NCBI GenBank assembly: GCA_027563935.2
Contig: JANVAS020000231.1
Span: forward strand, 14,092,001-14,156,000
Direction: 5' to 3'
From: Costus lasius
Lineage: Eukaryota > Streptophyta > Magnoliopsida > Zingiberales > Costaceae
Length of the DNA stretch: 64,000 nucleotides
A program made the translations under genes and the position numbers. Below are positions 22,621 through 35,370 of the stretch, piece by piece (the stretch's first letter is position 1; every line of letters begins with the position of its first letter). The notes beneath the pieces are model-generated. The model had not been told where the DNA came from and made no database searches. It was given only the letters and a program-made list of their open reading frames with translations.

Positions 22621-24821
22621 TTGATGGACTGTTGGGATCATTATCCTTTCAGGAATATGATGCATGTGAGCCTTGTCCAAAGGAACAAAGTGACAGATGC
22701 TACCTTCACCATAAAGGGTGGAAGGGTTAGTGGCTTGTTAGATCTATTACACAGCAATGTGTGTGTGGACCCATGTAGACAAGAACGAAGAGGTGTTATA
22801 TACTTCATTAGGTGTGGGTATGCCTTATCCAACCTAAGAACTTTGGAGAAATCCAAGAAGTTCAAAATGAAGTATAGAATCAAATTGAAGGATCTATTAA
22901 AGCACTTTGATTGGATCAAGGTGATTAGTGGAAAATTTGATGAATGTCCTAAGGAGTGTGGGGGTTATCTCACAGCTTAGTTAGAACACCACAACTGTGT
23001 GGTGAATTTCAGAGAAAGAAAGAGGAACAAATTGGATGTGGTTCCATCTTTGAATAGTCATGCAAATTCACTATTTTTTGACGCCATGCAATCAGATGTA
23101 CTGTCACTCCATTGAAAAGTGTGTCTAAAATAGCTTTTGAGTTGGAAACTGCAAATATCCTATTTCTTCAAAGGATTTAGGAATGTAATATGCAGTGATT
23201 CAAAAGTATGTGTTTGTTGAGCACTATAGAGTGCTTATTCTATCCCGAAGAGAACAAACTATTTATTGCTCAAACTACTGTCTCTCTTGAGAAGATATTT
23301 CTTTAGAAAGAAGCTAGTGGGAGTAGAATTGATTGGGACAAGGTCCAGAATTAACCACAGTATAATTAGACACAAATAGAGAGTAGAATCTCACATACAG
23401 GTTCAAAGTAACCTACAATTCAAGTAACACAGGAACCACATAAGTCTGGATGGATTCGAAATGCTGGGCATGATGAATTTTTCATCTAGGATGAACCTGA
23501 GACTTATGAGGAAATGGAAGCGGTCAGTGGACCAGATTTCAAGAAATGGCTAAGCGCCATGAGAACCATAATGGACTTCATATCTGCTAATTAAGTCTGG
23601 GACTTAGATGAGCCGCCAAAAGGGTAACACCTATAGGCTGTAAATAGATCTTCAAGGAAGATAGACATGGAAGGTAACATTGTTACCTTGAAAGACAAGC
23701 TTGTGAACAGAAATTTCAGGCAAACCCACTGTGTAGATAATGATGAAATTTTTCACCAATAGCTGTGTTTTAAATCCATTAGGAATCTGCTTGTTATAAT
23801 TGCATGGTCAGTTGTGGCGTGTTGTTATGAAAACTGCTTTTCTTAAATGGACGTCTGGAATAGGATGTCTACAAGGAAATAGCCGAAATGTTTTCATATC
23901 AAGGCCATAAAGATATGCATGGTGTTATGCAAGCATGTTGAAAAGAGCCTGTGTTTACAAGAAGATCAGTGGGAGCATCATAGTATTTCTTGTTCTAGAT
24001 GATTGATGATATTCTCCTCACACGAAATGACATCTCAGCTCTTCACATGGTGAAGACGAGGCTTGAGAAGTATTTCGAGAAGAGTGATCTAGGGAATGAT
24101 GCCTACATCCTAGGCATGAGGATCTATAGATAGAGATCCAAGAAAGTCATTGCCCTTTAGTCAATCTATGTTCATCCAGGAGTTTCTAGAGAGGTTCATA
24201 TTGGGTGAATCCAAATAATAATACCTTCCAGGAAGATATGGTCTGACTCTCACAAAGATGCTATGCCCTATGACACAGCTGGGGAGTAGTAACATGGGTC
24301 TAAAATCCTGATACATTAGGTATAGGATAGATCATGTTTTGTGTAATATACACAAGACCATTTGTGGCAGATACTTGGAGCAAAGCTAGCAAGTTTCAAT
24401 CAGATCCCAGTGTTTGATACTGGATAGTTGTGAAAGCAATCCTTATATATACTTGGAAAGTACAAAGGATTGCGTTGTAGTCTGTGATAGACAGGAAGAA
24501 TTTTGTGTACAGGGGTACACTTACACTTCATTCCAGTCTAATGACTACTGATCACAGCCAGGATTTGCGTTTTGCCTTGTTGTGGTGTTGTGTGCTAGAA
24601 GAGCATTAGACAAACCATAGTGGCAAATTCTACAATTAAGGCTGAGTATATTGCAGCTTCTTGTGGCAGCCATGGAAGCAGCTTCATTTACTTGAACTTG
24701 ATTTAGTTCCTGGTGCTCGATGGTCCAATATAATTCTCATTGGGGCCATAGCATGGAACTTAGCACTCAAGTATGTACTGCAGCTTATCATCTGATCTTG
24801 GAGATCATGGGTAAAGATGAT
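22617..24821 (+). pseudogene. Copia C internal region, heavily decayed (integrase to RNase H)
   Basis: Plus-strand similarity to the copia polyprotein is spread over all three frames. It starts in the GAG-pre-integrase region (DGLLGS-like, 22620), continues through integrase (about 22730-23000), the Arg/Ser-rich linker (about 23400), reverse transcriptase (CTATAGGCTGTAAATAGATC at about 23631) and RNase H (about 24500-24780). Numerous stops and indels show it is far older than A, B, E and F. Its 5' LTR, gag and protease are missing at 22617. Gypsy D interrupts it, and the RNase H end resumes at 35224. Confidence 0.8.
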
Positions 24822-25451
24822 TGTAACGCCCTCGATTTTTCTGAATTATGATTTAAGGTTAGAAATTCTGTTTCTGTATTTTTATCTGTTAAAATTTTGG
24901 GATTTTTGCCTAAGTGTAGGAATTTTTCCTACAGGGCAAAAATAATTATTTTGGTTGGGGATTCGAACCCTCAACCTTGATTCTTTGCTCCTGGAATTCC
25001 TTCCACCATGGTGGCGCATATTTCTGATATTATTGGAGTGGCGCAGGGTGGTTAAGCCCAGGTAAGCCCATAAAACCGATTTTTCACTTAAGTTAACTGG
25101 GTTATTGGATCTTGGATCCGTTTGGGGTGGGAGAAAAAGAGGAATTGCGTGAGGGCTCCTCTCCCTCACGACTTTTGTTGGTTTTTCTTGCCCTAGCCGC
25201 CTTTGGTTGTCGCCCCTCACTGTGCTTGGCGCCTCCTGAGATTTCTGACGCTGGTGGTGGCAGACTGGTGGTGGACGAACTTCCTGGTAATCCTCTGTCT
25301 TGGCGTTTTTCTCTGTGGATGATTTTTCTGGTGAGTAATTCGATCCTAAGGAGTCTAATCCGCTAAATTATAGATTATCATTCAATTAAAATTCGTTATT
25401 TGCAATGATTATCCGTATGGGGTCGAATTCAAATATTTATAGGGTTTTAAA

Positions 25452-25980
25452 ATCCTGTTCTGCTGAAATCTGCATTCTCTAATCTGACCTTTGTGTACTA
25501 TAACCTCAATATCTCATGGCCTATAGATCCAAATCGCACGAAATAAATTTTGTATGAAACTAGATACATTCGGCTTTAATTTGAATATGATATCGACCAT
25601 ATCCGAGCTGTATTCGTATTTCAATCTGTATTGCAATCTAGCTGTACAAAATCAGTTTTCTGGAAATCTGGATTTCGACCTTTATGTGTTCGAACCATCA
25701 TATCTCCCTAGGTATAGCTCGAAATCTTGTCAAATCAGTTTTATTAGAAAGTAGACTCGAAGGGATTCATTTTTATTACCATATAGCCTATTTTCTGTTA
25801 GTTATTGGATCTGAAATTTGTGTCACAATTCTGATTTACGAATCTGTTTTCTGGAATTCTGAAATCACGACCTTTCTATGTTCGAACACCCATACCTCCC
25901 CGGTTATAACTCCAAATCCGATGGATTCAGTTCTATTGGAAAGTAGGTCCAAATAGCTTCATTGTGAATATCATATTGCC
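25452..25980 (+). repeat. Degenerate about 195-bp triplication in gypsy D LTR
   Basis: Three segments share the order CTGNAATCT, GACCTTTNTRTG, CATATCTC/CATACCTC, CCAAATC-like, and TGGAAAGTAG/AGAAAGTAGAC near the end. They start near 25452, 25652 and 25847. Copies 2 and 3 are the most alike. The same array is in the 3' LTR (from about 33072). Confidence 0.6.
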
Positions 25981-26672
25981 TATTTTAGATTACTTACTCG
26001 GTCTGAAACATCTGTTGAAAGTATGATATATTAATCTATTTTTTTCTGAAACATCTGTTTAATTGTTTGTTACGCGAATAACTTCTGTTCTGTACATATG
26101 TAGTGAATTTCTGAAACTTTGAATGTGTTATAACCTTGTGAGAACATAGAATGGTTTGACATGAATTAAGGATAGTTGCATGAAATCTAAGGAATTCAAG
26201 GAATTCACTCATATATTACTTCTGGTTGATGGCAAAAATTATGAAGTGTGTTCAGCTTTGATTTTCTGCAAATTGTAATTTTGTTAAGGACTGGATATTA
26301 GGGTGTGTCATTTTCTGGTTTGTGTGACACTTTGGGCATGATGTGAGATTTGAGTGGTGGTTAGTCCTACTCCTCCGTTTCAGCATGACCTGTTCTGTAA
26401 AAATTATGCCCTAGTGTAGCACTCTTCCGTGTCCTTATCCTCCTTCTGTGGCACTGTAATGGTGCTGATAGTCTACTACGACCCATGAGACACTAGTGAA
26501 GGGTAGATGTGAGCTGGTCTCACCTTCCGTTCTCCCTCCACTATTTCTGTTCTGTTTTGGGTATTGGAGGCCAGAGTGCCACGTCCTGACAAGACGGGGG
26601 CCACCCACTGATACCTCCTCTACCATTCTGTTTCTGATATGCATGCATGTCTCATCCTCGGCAGAGGTGGGG

Positions 26673-26726
26673 TCAGACCTTCTGTGGTCATCAGACCTTC
26701 TGTGGTCTTCAGGCCTTCTGTGGCCT
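26673..26726 (+). repeat. Three 18-bp tandem units in gypsy D LTR
   Basis: The units TCAGACCTTCTGTGGTCA, TCAGACCTTCTGTGGTCT and TCAGGCCTTCTGTGGCCT lie head to tail. The third keeps internal complementarity (GGCC/GGCC) where the first two have GACC/GGTC, so each unit can fold on itself. The copy in the 3' LTR is at 34200-34253. Confidence 0.85.
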
Positions 26727-27692
26727 TTCTGTTTCCGATGTAGACTATCCGTTTGGATTCTGAAAATTCTGATTTTCTGTCTGTCAGCTCTGATTTCTGT
26801 AGTTCTGTTTCGATCTGTAGTATAGACGTGTTGGGCAGTGTGATTAGTTGGAATGGGTTGGTATACTTATATCCTACTTCATGCTTGATGCTTATTGTTA
26901 TAAGTATCTGTATTTGATTATGTTTTGTTTTGATATGAGTGTTCATGTTAAGTATCTTATCTGTTAAGCATGATATTTTTGATGTGTACTATGGATGGCT
27001 TTTAGTGTCTTTTACTCACTGAGCTTTTTAGCTCACCCCCGTTGTTTAAATATTTTTAGGTGAGACATCAGGACAGTGATTGCTACAGCTACTAAATTTG
27101 TTATGATGCTATGTTTTATATAATTTCTAAGAGTTGTCTTCTAAAGATCTATCAGGCCTGCGTGCCTAACTTAATTATATGACACGTTTTATCTCCTGAG
27201 GGCTTATGCCTGTTTTCAGGATATTATATTATGTTATAGTTGTCTCGTTTTAATTGTTGGATACGAGTTTTGGATTCATGAGAATTGAAATTGTTATTAT
27301 TCTGAAATGTCCGATTTGAGATTTATTGTAGTCGGAATACTTTGAGCTGTGTGACCGAATTTTTGTTGTATTTGGTATCTGAATAATCCGTTTCTGCAAT
27401 ATTTCTGACAATTGTGTTCTCCACATATGTGTAGTGTGGACATTTGTTTGTTCCAGGATATGTGGGTCTGTGCAGCAGTAATTTAGTATACTTGCTGCCG
27501 GATTTTTTCTGGATTTCCGGATTTCTATTTCCTAGTAAATCGATCCTACTCAGTTCTGTGTGGTTTTCAGTTCCGTAGTAATGTCCTTCGATGCCGCTTT
27601 CTTCTTATGTTTTAATGGAAGAGTAAAAATTTTTAAAACCCCGTATTTTTACTTGTATGCGTGTGGGGTGTGATTCTGAGGGATGTTACAGA

Positions 27693-27704
27693 TGGTATCA
27701 GAGG
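27693..27704 (+). other. Primer-binding site, gypsy D
   Basis: TGGTATCAGAGG lies two bases after the 5' LTR end. It matches initiator tRNA-Met except for the last base shown. Confidence 0.85.
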
Positions 27705-27837
27705 AATATTACTAGCAATTAGAAACTCCGGGAAAGGAAAACTCTGTTTGTGTATTGCTAGAAACCAAGATAGGATCTGATTCGTGATTGAATATTGGTT
27801 GTTATTCTACCGTGTTATGTGATGCAGGTAAAAAAAA

Positions 27838-30800
27838 ATGGTGCGACCAAGATCTAGCAGTAGCAACGGTGATCAGCAGTCTGATCTGAGGCAGGCCATG
27901 GAGGCTATGACTGCTATGATGCAACAACAGAACGCGTTCATCCAGCAGCAAACTCAGATGATGCAGCAGCAGCAGGCGCAGCACATGGAGGTTCAGCAAC
28001 AGTTATTGCAGCGGCTGTCGCAGACACAGCCTCAGTCACAGTCACAACCGGCTGGACACGGTGTGGGTGGCGCTGGTTCTCCTCTGGGTGATGGCGCACA
28101 TCAACGATATGCTCGGTTGGTTCGAGAGTTTCAGCACCTGAACCCGACTACATTTTATGGTAGTCCGGGGCCCAGAGCGGCTGAGGATTGGCTTTTGGCA
28201 CTGGAAAAGATTTTCCAGGTTTTGCGCTGTGATGATGCAGACAAGCTATGTTTATCTATCTTCATGTTGCGTGGAGATGCCGAAGACTAGTGGAAGGGAG
28301 TCGTCAGACTGGCGGCAACTGAATCCAGAGTTGTTGATTGGCAGTACTTCATGATGAAGTTCAATGCCAAGTTTTTCCCCTCTAGCTTATCTGAGGAGCG
28401 CGAGGTGGAGTTTATTCATCTTGAGCAGGGCGACCTGACGGTGGATCAGTATGAGGCCACATTCGCTCGGTTGTCGGGGTATGCTCCTCACTTAGTCAAC
28501 ACCGAGGAAAGAAGAGCCAAGAAGTTTCAGCGGGGTTTGAGGAAAGACATCAGGACAAGGGTAGCTATGCTACACTTGGAGTATTATGCTGAAGTGGTAG
28601 ACAGGGCTCGCACTGCTGAGAGGTGCATTGCTGAGATGGCTATTGATACTATTTCAGTCCCTGCATCCGCCCCTACTTCTGTGACTTACGCACCCACTCT
28701 GGGTGGTAAGGATAAGAAGAATTTCAAGAAAGAGAAGAAAGACAATAAGGGCAGATACAAACCTTATCAGAAGCCAGCCAGCACAGTTTCTCAGAACGGC
28801 AAGAAGTGTCTCCACTGTGGGAGCACTAAACATCAGGATAATGAGTGCTACAGGAAGACTGGCGCTTGCTTCAGATGTGGTAAGGTGGGGCATATGATTA
28901 AGGACTGTCCTATGCCGGATGCTAGAGGACAGGGTGAGAAGCCTACTGTGCAGACTCGCGTGTATGCCATCGCGGAGAGGGATGCTTCGGCTTCGAAGTC
29001 CGTGGTGGAAGGTACACTTTATGTGTTTAGTAATTTGGCACGCATTCTTTTTGATCCTGGTGCCAATTTATCCTTTGTGTCTGCATGTTTTGCACTATGT
29101 CTGCCTGTGTTGCCTAGGATACTTGATTTCTGTATTTCTGTTCATACACCTATGGGTGAGGCCGTATCTACAGATATAACATATCCTGACTATTTGATTA
29201 AGGTTGAAGGATATGATTTACCTATTGATTTGATTAGTCTTCCTATGAAAGACTATGACATCATTCTGGGCATGGATTGGCTGTCTGCCTATCATGCTAC
29301 TTTAGATTGTTTTGAAAAGTTAATTACTCTGCATCTAAGTGATGGACAGCAACTGGTTATCCAAGGCCGGATTTCAGAACAGGAGCCTTTGGTGATATCT
29401 CATCTGCAGGCCAGGAAGCTTTTAGCCCAGGGCTGCAAGGGGTATTTGGCGCATGTCAAGGTGCAGACTGAGCCTGATTTGGATCTGGCTAGAATTCCTG
29501 TGGTAAGAGAGTTTACTGACGTCTTCTCTGATGATTTATCTGGGTTACCACCCAGCAGAGAAGTTGAGTTTGGTATCGAGTTGTTGCCAGGCACGGCACC
29601 GGTATCTAAAGCTCCTTACAGGATGGCAACTTCTGAACTGACAGAGCTGAAGAAGCAACTGGAAGAACTATTAGAGAAGGGGTATATTCGACCCAGTGTT
29701 TCTCCATGGGGAGCCCCTGTGTTATTTGTGAAGAAGAAGGATGGTACTTTGCGCATGTGCATCGATTACCGTCAACTCAACCAAGTGACCGTTAAGAATA
29801 AGTACCCATTACCCCGTATTGATGATCTCTTTGATCAGTTGCAGGGTGCTACTGTATTCTCTAAAATTGACCTGAGGTCTGGCTATTATCAGCTGAGAGT
29901 TCAGGAGGATGATGTACCTAAAACTGCATTCAGGACCAGGTATGGGCACTATGAGTTTCTTGTTATGCCCTTTGGACTGACAAATGCCCCTGCGGTGTTT
30001 ATGGATTTGATGAACAGGGTATTTCATGAGCTCCTGGACAAATGTGTGGTCGTCTTCATTGATGATATTCTGATCTACTCAAAGAATGCGCAAGATCACT
30101 CTCAGGATTTGCGCAAGGTGCTGGAGATTCTGCGGCTGAAGCAGCTGTATGCTAAGGCCAGCAAATGTGAGTTATGGCTATGTCAGATTGGCTTTCTGGG
30201 GCACATTATTTCTGGCCAGGGTGTGTCTGTGGATCCAGTGAAGGTGGAGGCCATTCTTCACTAGGGAAGACCAACTACAGCGACTGAGGTCAGAAGTTTT
30301 CTAGGCTTAGCTGGATACTACCGCCGCTTTGTGGAGGGTTTTTCCAAGCTAGCTGGTCCTCTGACTAAGCTAACTAGAAAGAATTTAAAGTTTGAGTGGT
30401 CTAATAATTGTGAGTCTAGTTTTCAGGAACTGAAAAGGAGACTGACCAGTGCTCCTATCCTCATCGTTCCCTGTGATGGAGAAAAGTTCACTGTGTACAC
30501 TGATGCCTCTGGTAAGGGTCTGGGTGCTGTACTGATGCAGCAAGGAAAGGTAGTTGCTTATGCTTCAAGGCAACTCAAAGACTATGAGGTAAACTACCCC
30601 ACTCATGATCTGGAGTTGGCAGCTGTAGTTTTTGCCTTGAAGATCTGGAGGCACTATCTGTTTGGACAGACATTTGAATTGTTTACAGATCACCAGAGCT
30701 TGAAGTATATCTTCACTCAGAAAGAGCTGAATATGAGACAGAGACGATGGCTTGAATGGATAAAGGATTATGACTTCACCATCCAATATCAGTCTGGTAA

Positions 30801-32411
30801 AGCCAATGTGGTGGCTGATGCTCTTAGTCGGTATCCTGTGACTCAGATAGCGGCACTGCGAGTCCAGGAGTGGCGACTATTGCGGGAGTTCAGTGACTTA
30901 CATCTGAGTGTGACTCCAGGTGAGAGAGGCGGTCTTCTAGCTTCTCTCAGGGTTCAGTCAGACTTACTGCAGAGACTGAGATCAGGGCAGCAGTCAGATC
31001 CGGATATTCTACGGTGGAAAGAGAGGTCGGAGCAAGGCTGTGTTGAGAATTTCAGTATGTCGGATGATGGTCTCCTCAGATTCCGTGGAAGGGTCTGTGT
31101 CCCTGAGGACCCTGAGTTGAGAAATGAAATTCTTAGGGAAAGCCATTGCACTAAGTATACCGTTCATCCTGGTAGTACCAAGATGTATCAGGATCTGAAA
31201 AAGACTTTCTGGTGGCATGGTATGAAGAAGGATGTGCATTTGTTTGTGTCCAGATGTTTAACTTGCCAAACCGTGAAGGCTGAACATCAGAGCCCGGGCG
31301 GTTTGATGCAGTCTCTCCCTATTCCTCAGTGGAAGTGGGAGCATATCAGTATGGACTTTGTGTGTGGACTGCCCAATACCAGAAGGAATCATGATGCTGT
31401 ATGGGTGATTGTGGACAGACTCACGAAGTCAGCTCACTTCTTACCGATCAAAATGACTTACAGTTTGGATCGGTTAGCAAAACTGTACATCGATGAGATT
31501 GTCAGATTGCATGGAGTTCCCTTGGACATTGTCTCTGACCGTGATCCTCGATTTCTGTCTAGGTTTTGGAAGAAATTACAGGAAGATTTGGGAACTAATC
31601 TGAGTTTCAGCACTGCATATCATCCTCAATCTGATGGTCAGACAGAGAGAACTATTCAGACACTTGAGGATCTTCTGAGATCTTATGTGGTTCACTGGTC
31701 TGTTGAGTGGGATCTGGACTTATCACTGATAGAGTTCACCTACAACAATAGCTTTCACTCTAGCATACAGATGGCTCCGTATGAGGCCCTATATGGGAGG
31801 AAATGCAGAACACCTATATGCTGGGAGGAAACTGGGGACAGAACAGTGCTAAGGTCTGATGCTGTTCAGGAAGCCACTGAGAAGATCAGAGAAATTCAGA
31901 GAAAGATGAAGATTGCTCAGGATAGACAGAAGAGTTATGCTGATGTGAGGCGGCGTCCTCTTGAGTTTTTGGTGGGAGAGCATGTTTTCCTAAAAGTCTC
32001 ACCTATGAAAGGGGTGATGAGATTTGGGAAGAGGGGAAAATTGAGTCCCAGGTACATTGGTCCCTTTGATATCATTGAGAGGGTTGGACCTGTGGCATAC
32101 CGACTTGCTCTGCCCCCATCACTGGAACACCTCCATAATGTGTTCCATGTTTCTGCACTCAGAAAATATTGTTCTGATCCTTCTCATGTTCTAGAGTTGG
32201 AACCTCTTCAGCTTGAAGAGAACATGACTTTTGTGGTGAAACCTCTCAGAATTGAAGATAGAAAAGAGAAAGTGCTGAGGAATAAGGTTATATTCCACTT
32301 GTGAAAGTCATCTGGGGAAATCAGTCTGTTGAAAAAGCCTCTTGGGAGGTTGAAGCAGATATGAGAAAGGAGCATCCTCACCTGTTCAGTGACGGGCTTG
32401 GTCAGCTTTAG
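27838..32411 (+). pseudogene. Gypsy D gag-pol polyprotein (Tekay/Del chromovirus), three breaks
   Basis: ATG at 27838 follows an A-run. Order: Gln/Met-rich N-terminus; retrotransposon gag domain (28100-28640); two CCHC knuckles (CX2CX4HX4C, 28807-28848 and 28867-28908); protease; reverse transcriptase (FIDD near 30060); RNase H (30490-30830); integrase with HHCC finger and D,D,E core (31150-31850); C-terminal chromodomain-like tail to 32411. TAG at 28288-28290 and 30262-30264 each stand where Trp is expected. A 2-bp insertion near 32290 shifts the frame before the tail. The protease site reads DPGA where DSGA is usual, which probably removes activity. Otherwise it is well preserved. Confidence 0.93.
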
Positions 32412-32427
32412 AGGACTAAAGCTCTAT

Positions 32428-32443
32428 AAGGGGGGGGGAGAAT
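32428..32443 (+). other. Polypurine tract, gypsy D
   Basis: AAGGGGGGGGGAGAA directly precedes the 3' LTR start (TGTAACG at 32444). It is the plus-strand primer site. Confidence 0.85.
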
Positions 32444-35218
32444 GTAACGCCCTCGATTTTTCTGAATTATGATTTAAGGTTAGAAATTCTGTTTCTGTAT
32501 TTTTATCTGTTAAAATTTTGGGATTTTTGCCTAAGTGTAGGAATTTTTCCTACAGGGCAAAAATAATTATTTTGGTTGGGGATTCGAACCCTCAACCTTA
32601 ATTCTTTGCTCCTGGAATTCCTTCCACCATGGTGGCGCATATTTCTGATATTATTGGAGTGGCGCAGGGTGGTTAAGCCCAGGTAAGCCCATAAAACCGA
32701 TTTTTCACTTAAGTTAACTGGGTTATTGGATCTTGGATCCGTTTGGGGTGGGAGAAAAAGAGGAATTGCGTGAGGGCTCCTCTCCCTCACGACTTTTGTT
32801 GGTTTTTCTTGCCCTAGCCGCCTTTGGTTGTCGCCCCTCACTGTGCTTGGCGCCTCCTGAGATTTCTGACGCTGGTGGTGGCAGACTGGTGGTGGACGAA
32901 CTTCCTGGTGATCCTCTGTCTTGGCGTTTTTCTCTGTGGACGATTTTTCTGGTGAGTAATTCGATCCTAAGGAGTCTAATCCTCTAAATTGTAGATTATC
33001 ATTCAATTAAAATTCGTTATTTGCAATGATTATCCGTATGGGGTCGAATTCAAATATTTATAGGGTTTTAAAATCCTGTTCTGCTGAAATCTGCATTCTC
33101 TAATCTGACCTTTGTGTACTATAACCCCAATATCTCATGGCCTATAGATCCAAATCGCACAAAATAAATTTTGTATGAAACTAGATACATTCGGCTTTAA
33201 TCTGAATATGATATCGACCATATCCGAGCTGTATTCGTATTTCAATCTGTATTGCAATCTAGCTGTACAAAATCAGTTTTCTGGAAATCTGGATTTCGAC
33301 CTTTATGTGTTCGAACCATCATATCTCCCTAGGTATAGCTCGAAATCTTGTCAAATCAGTTTTATTAGAAAGTAGACTCGAAGGGATTCATTTTTATTAC
33401 CATATCACCTATTTTCTGTTAGTTATTGGATCTGAAATTTGTGTCACAATTCTGATTTACGAATCTGTTTTCTGGAATTCTGAAATCCCGACCTTTCTAT
33501 GTTCGAACACCCATACCTCCCCGGTTATAACTCCAAATCCGATGGATTCAGTTCTATTGGAAAGTAGGTCCAAATAGCTTCATTTTGAATTGTTTGTTAC
33601 GCGAATAACTTCTGTTCTGTACATATGTAGTGAATTTCTGAAACTTTGAATGTGTTATAACCTTGTGAGAACATAGAATGGTTTGACATGAATTAAGGAT
33701 AGTTGCATGAAATCTAAGGAATTCAAGGAATTCACTCATATACTACTTCTGGTTGATGGCAAAAATTATGAAGTGTGTTCAGCTTTGATTTTCTACAAAT
33801 TGTAATTTTGTTAAGGACTGGATATTAGGGTGTGTCATTTTCTGGTTTGTGAGACACTTTGGGCATGATGTGAGATTTGAGTGGTGGTTAGTCCTACTCC
33901 TCCGTTTCAGCATGACCTGTTCTGTAAAAATTATGCCCTAGTGTAGCACTCTTCCGTGTCCTTATCCTCCTTCTGTGGCACTGTAATGGTGCTGATAGTC
34001 TACTACGACCCATGAGACACTAGTGAAGGGTAGATGTGAGCTGGTCTCACCTTCCGTTCTCCCTCCACTATTTCTGTTCTGTTTTGGGTATTGGAGGCCA
34101 GAGTGCCACGTCCTGACAAGACGGGGGCCACCCACTGATACCTCCTCTACCATTCTGTTTCTGATATGCATGCATGTCTCGTCCTCGGCAGAGGTGGGGT
34201 CAGACCTTCTGTGGTCATCAGACCTTCTGTGGTCTTCAGGCCTTCTGTGGCCTTTCTGTTTCCGATGTAGACTATCCGTTTGGATTCTGAAAATTCTGAT
34301 TTTCTGTCTGTCAGCTCTGATTTCTGTAGTTCTGTTTCGATCTGTAGTATAGACGTGTTGGGCAGTGTGATTAGTTGGAATGGGTTGGTATACTTATATC
34401 CTACTTCATGCTTGATGCTTATTGTTATAAGTATCTGTATTTGATTATGTTTTGTTTTGATATGAGTGTTCATGTTAAGTATCTTATCTGTTAAGTATGA
34501 TATTTTTGATGTGTACTATGGATGGCTTTTAGTGTCTTTTACTCACTGAGCTTTTTAGCTCACCCCCGTTGTTTAAATATTTTCAGGTGAGACATCAGGA
34601 CAGTGATTGCTACAGCTACTAAATTTGTTATGATGCTATGTTTTATATAATTTTTAAGAGTTGTCTTCTAAAGATCTATCAGGCCTGCGTGCCTAACTTA
34701 ATTATATGACACGTTTTATCTCCTGAGGGCTTATGCCTGTTTTCAGGATATTATATTATGTTATAGTAGTCTCGTTTTAATTGTTGGATACGAGTTTTGG
34801 ATTCATGAGAATTGAAATTGTTATTATTCTGAAATGTCCGATTTGAGATTTATTGTAGTCGGAATACTTTGAGCTGTGTGACCGAATTTTTGTTGTATTT
34901 GGTATCTGAATAATCCGTTTCTGCAATATTTCTGACAATTGTGTTCTCCACATATGTGTAGTGTGGACATTTATTTTGTTCCAGGATATGTGGGTCTGTG
35001 CAGCAGTAATTTAGTATACTTGCTGCCGGATTTTTTCTGGATTTCCGGATTTCTATTTCCTAGTAAATCGATCCTACTCAGTTCTATGCGGTTTTCAGTT
35101 CCGTAGTAATGTCCTTCGATGCCGCTTTCTTCTTATGTTTTAATGGAAGAGTAAAAATTTTTAAAACCCCGTATTTTTACTTGTATGCGTGTGGGGTGTG
35201 ATTCTGAGGGATGTTACA
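32444..35218 (+). repeat. 3' LTR of gypsy D
   Basis: This LTR is 2775 bp, collinear with the 5' LTR except for the missing block of about 93 bp (junction near 33587) and scattered substitutions. It is followed by the target duplication ATGAT. Confidence 0.95.
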
Positions 35219-35223
35219 ATGAT

Positions 35224-35370
35224 GATTCAAACTTGTAAAATAAACACATATAGCAATCTGGAAAACCCACAGACATAGCCTCTGGCGCAACGAAAGCTAA
35301 ATAAGTCATACTAGAGACATAGGAACTGATTAAACATCTGTTGCCCTTGGTCTTAGTGCAAGTGGGAGAT
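35224..35370 (+). pseudogene. Copia C: end of RNase H region and polypurine tract
   Basis: This is the continuation of copia C after gypsy D. The sequence is decayed but ends TTAGTGCAAGTGGGAGAT, the polypurine tract that precedes the LTR in this group of copia elements. Confidence 0.65.

Larger units (their letters stand above)
24822..27690 (+). repeat. 5' LTR of gypsy D
   Basis: This LTR is 2869 bp. It contains a degenerate triplication with a period near 195 bp (25452-25980) and three 18-bp units (26673-26726). It has about 93 bp around 25965-26060 that the 3' LTR lacks. Frames seen inside are repeated in both LTRs and are not genes. Confidence 0.95.
24822..35218 (+). mobile_element. Gypsy D: complete Tekay/Del-type chromovirus LTR retrotransposon
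   Basis: This is a full-length element of 10,397 bp with target duplication ATGAT (24817-24821 and 35219-35223). LTRs (2869 and 2775 bp) start TGTAACGCCCTCG and end GGATGTTACA. The iMet-type PBS is at 27693-27704, one gag-pol frame occupies 27838-32411, and a G-rich polypurine tract precedes the 3' LTR. The LTRs differ by roughly two dozen substitutions by eye plus one block of about 93 bp, so the insertion is older than B or E but still fairly recent. It lies in copia C. Confidence 0.96.

Noticed and set aside
26496..26825. Frame of 109 codons in the gypsy D LTR, present in both LTRs
   Set aside because: It lies across the 18-bp repeats within the LTR and its composition is that of LTR sequence. 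There is no start context or domain, so a chance frame is the simpler reading.
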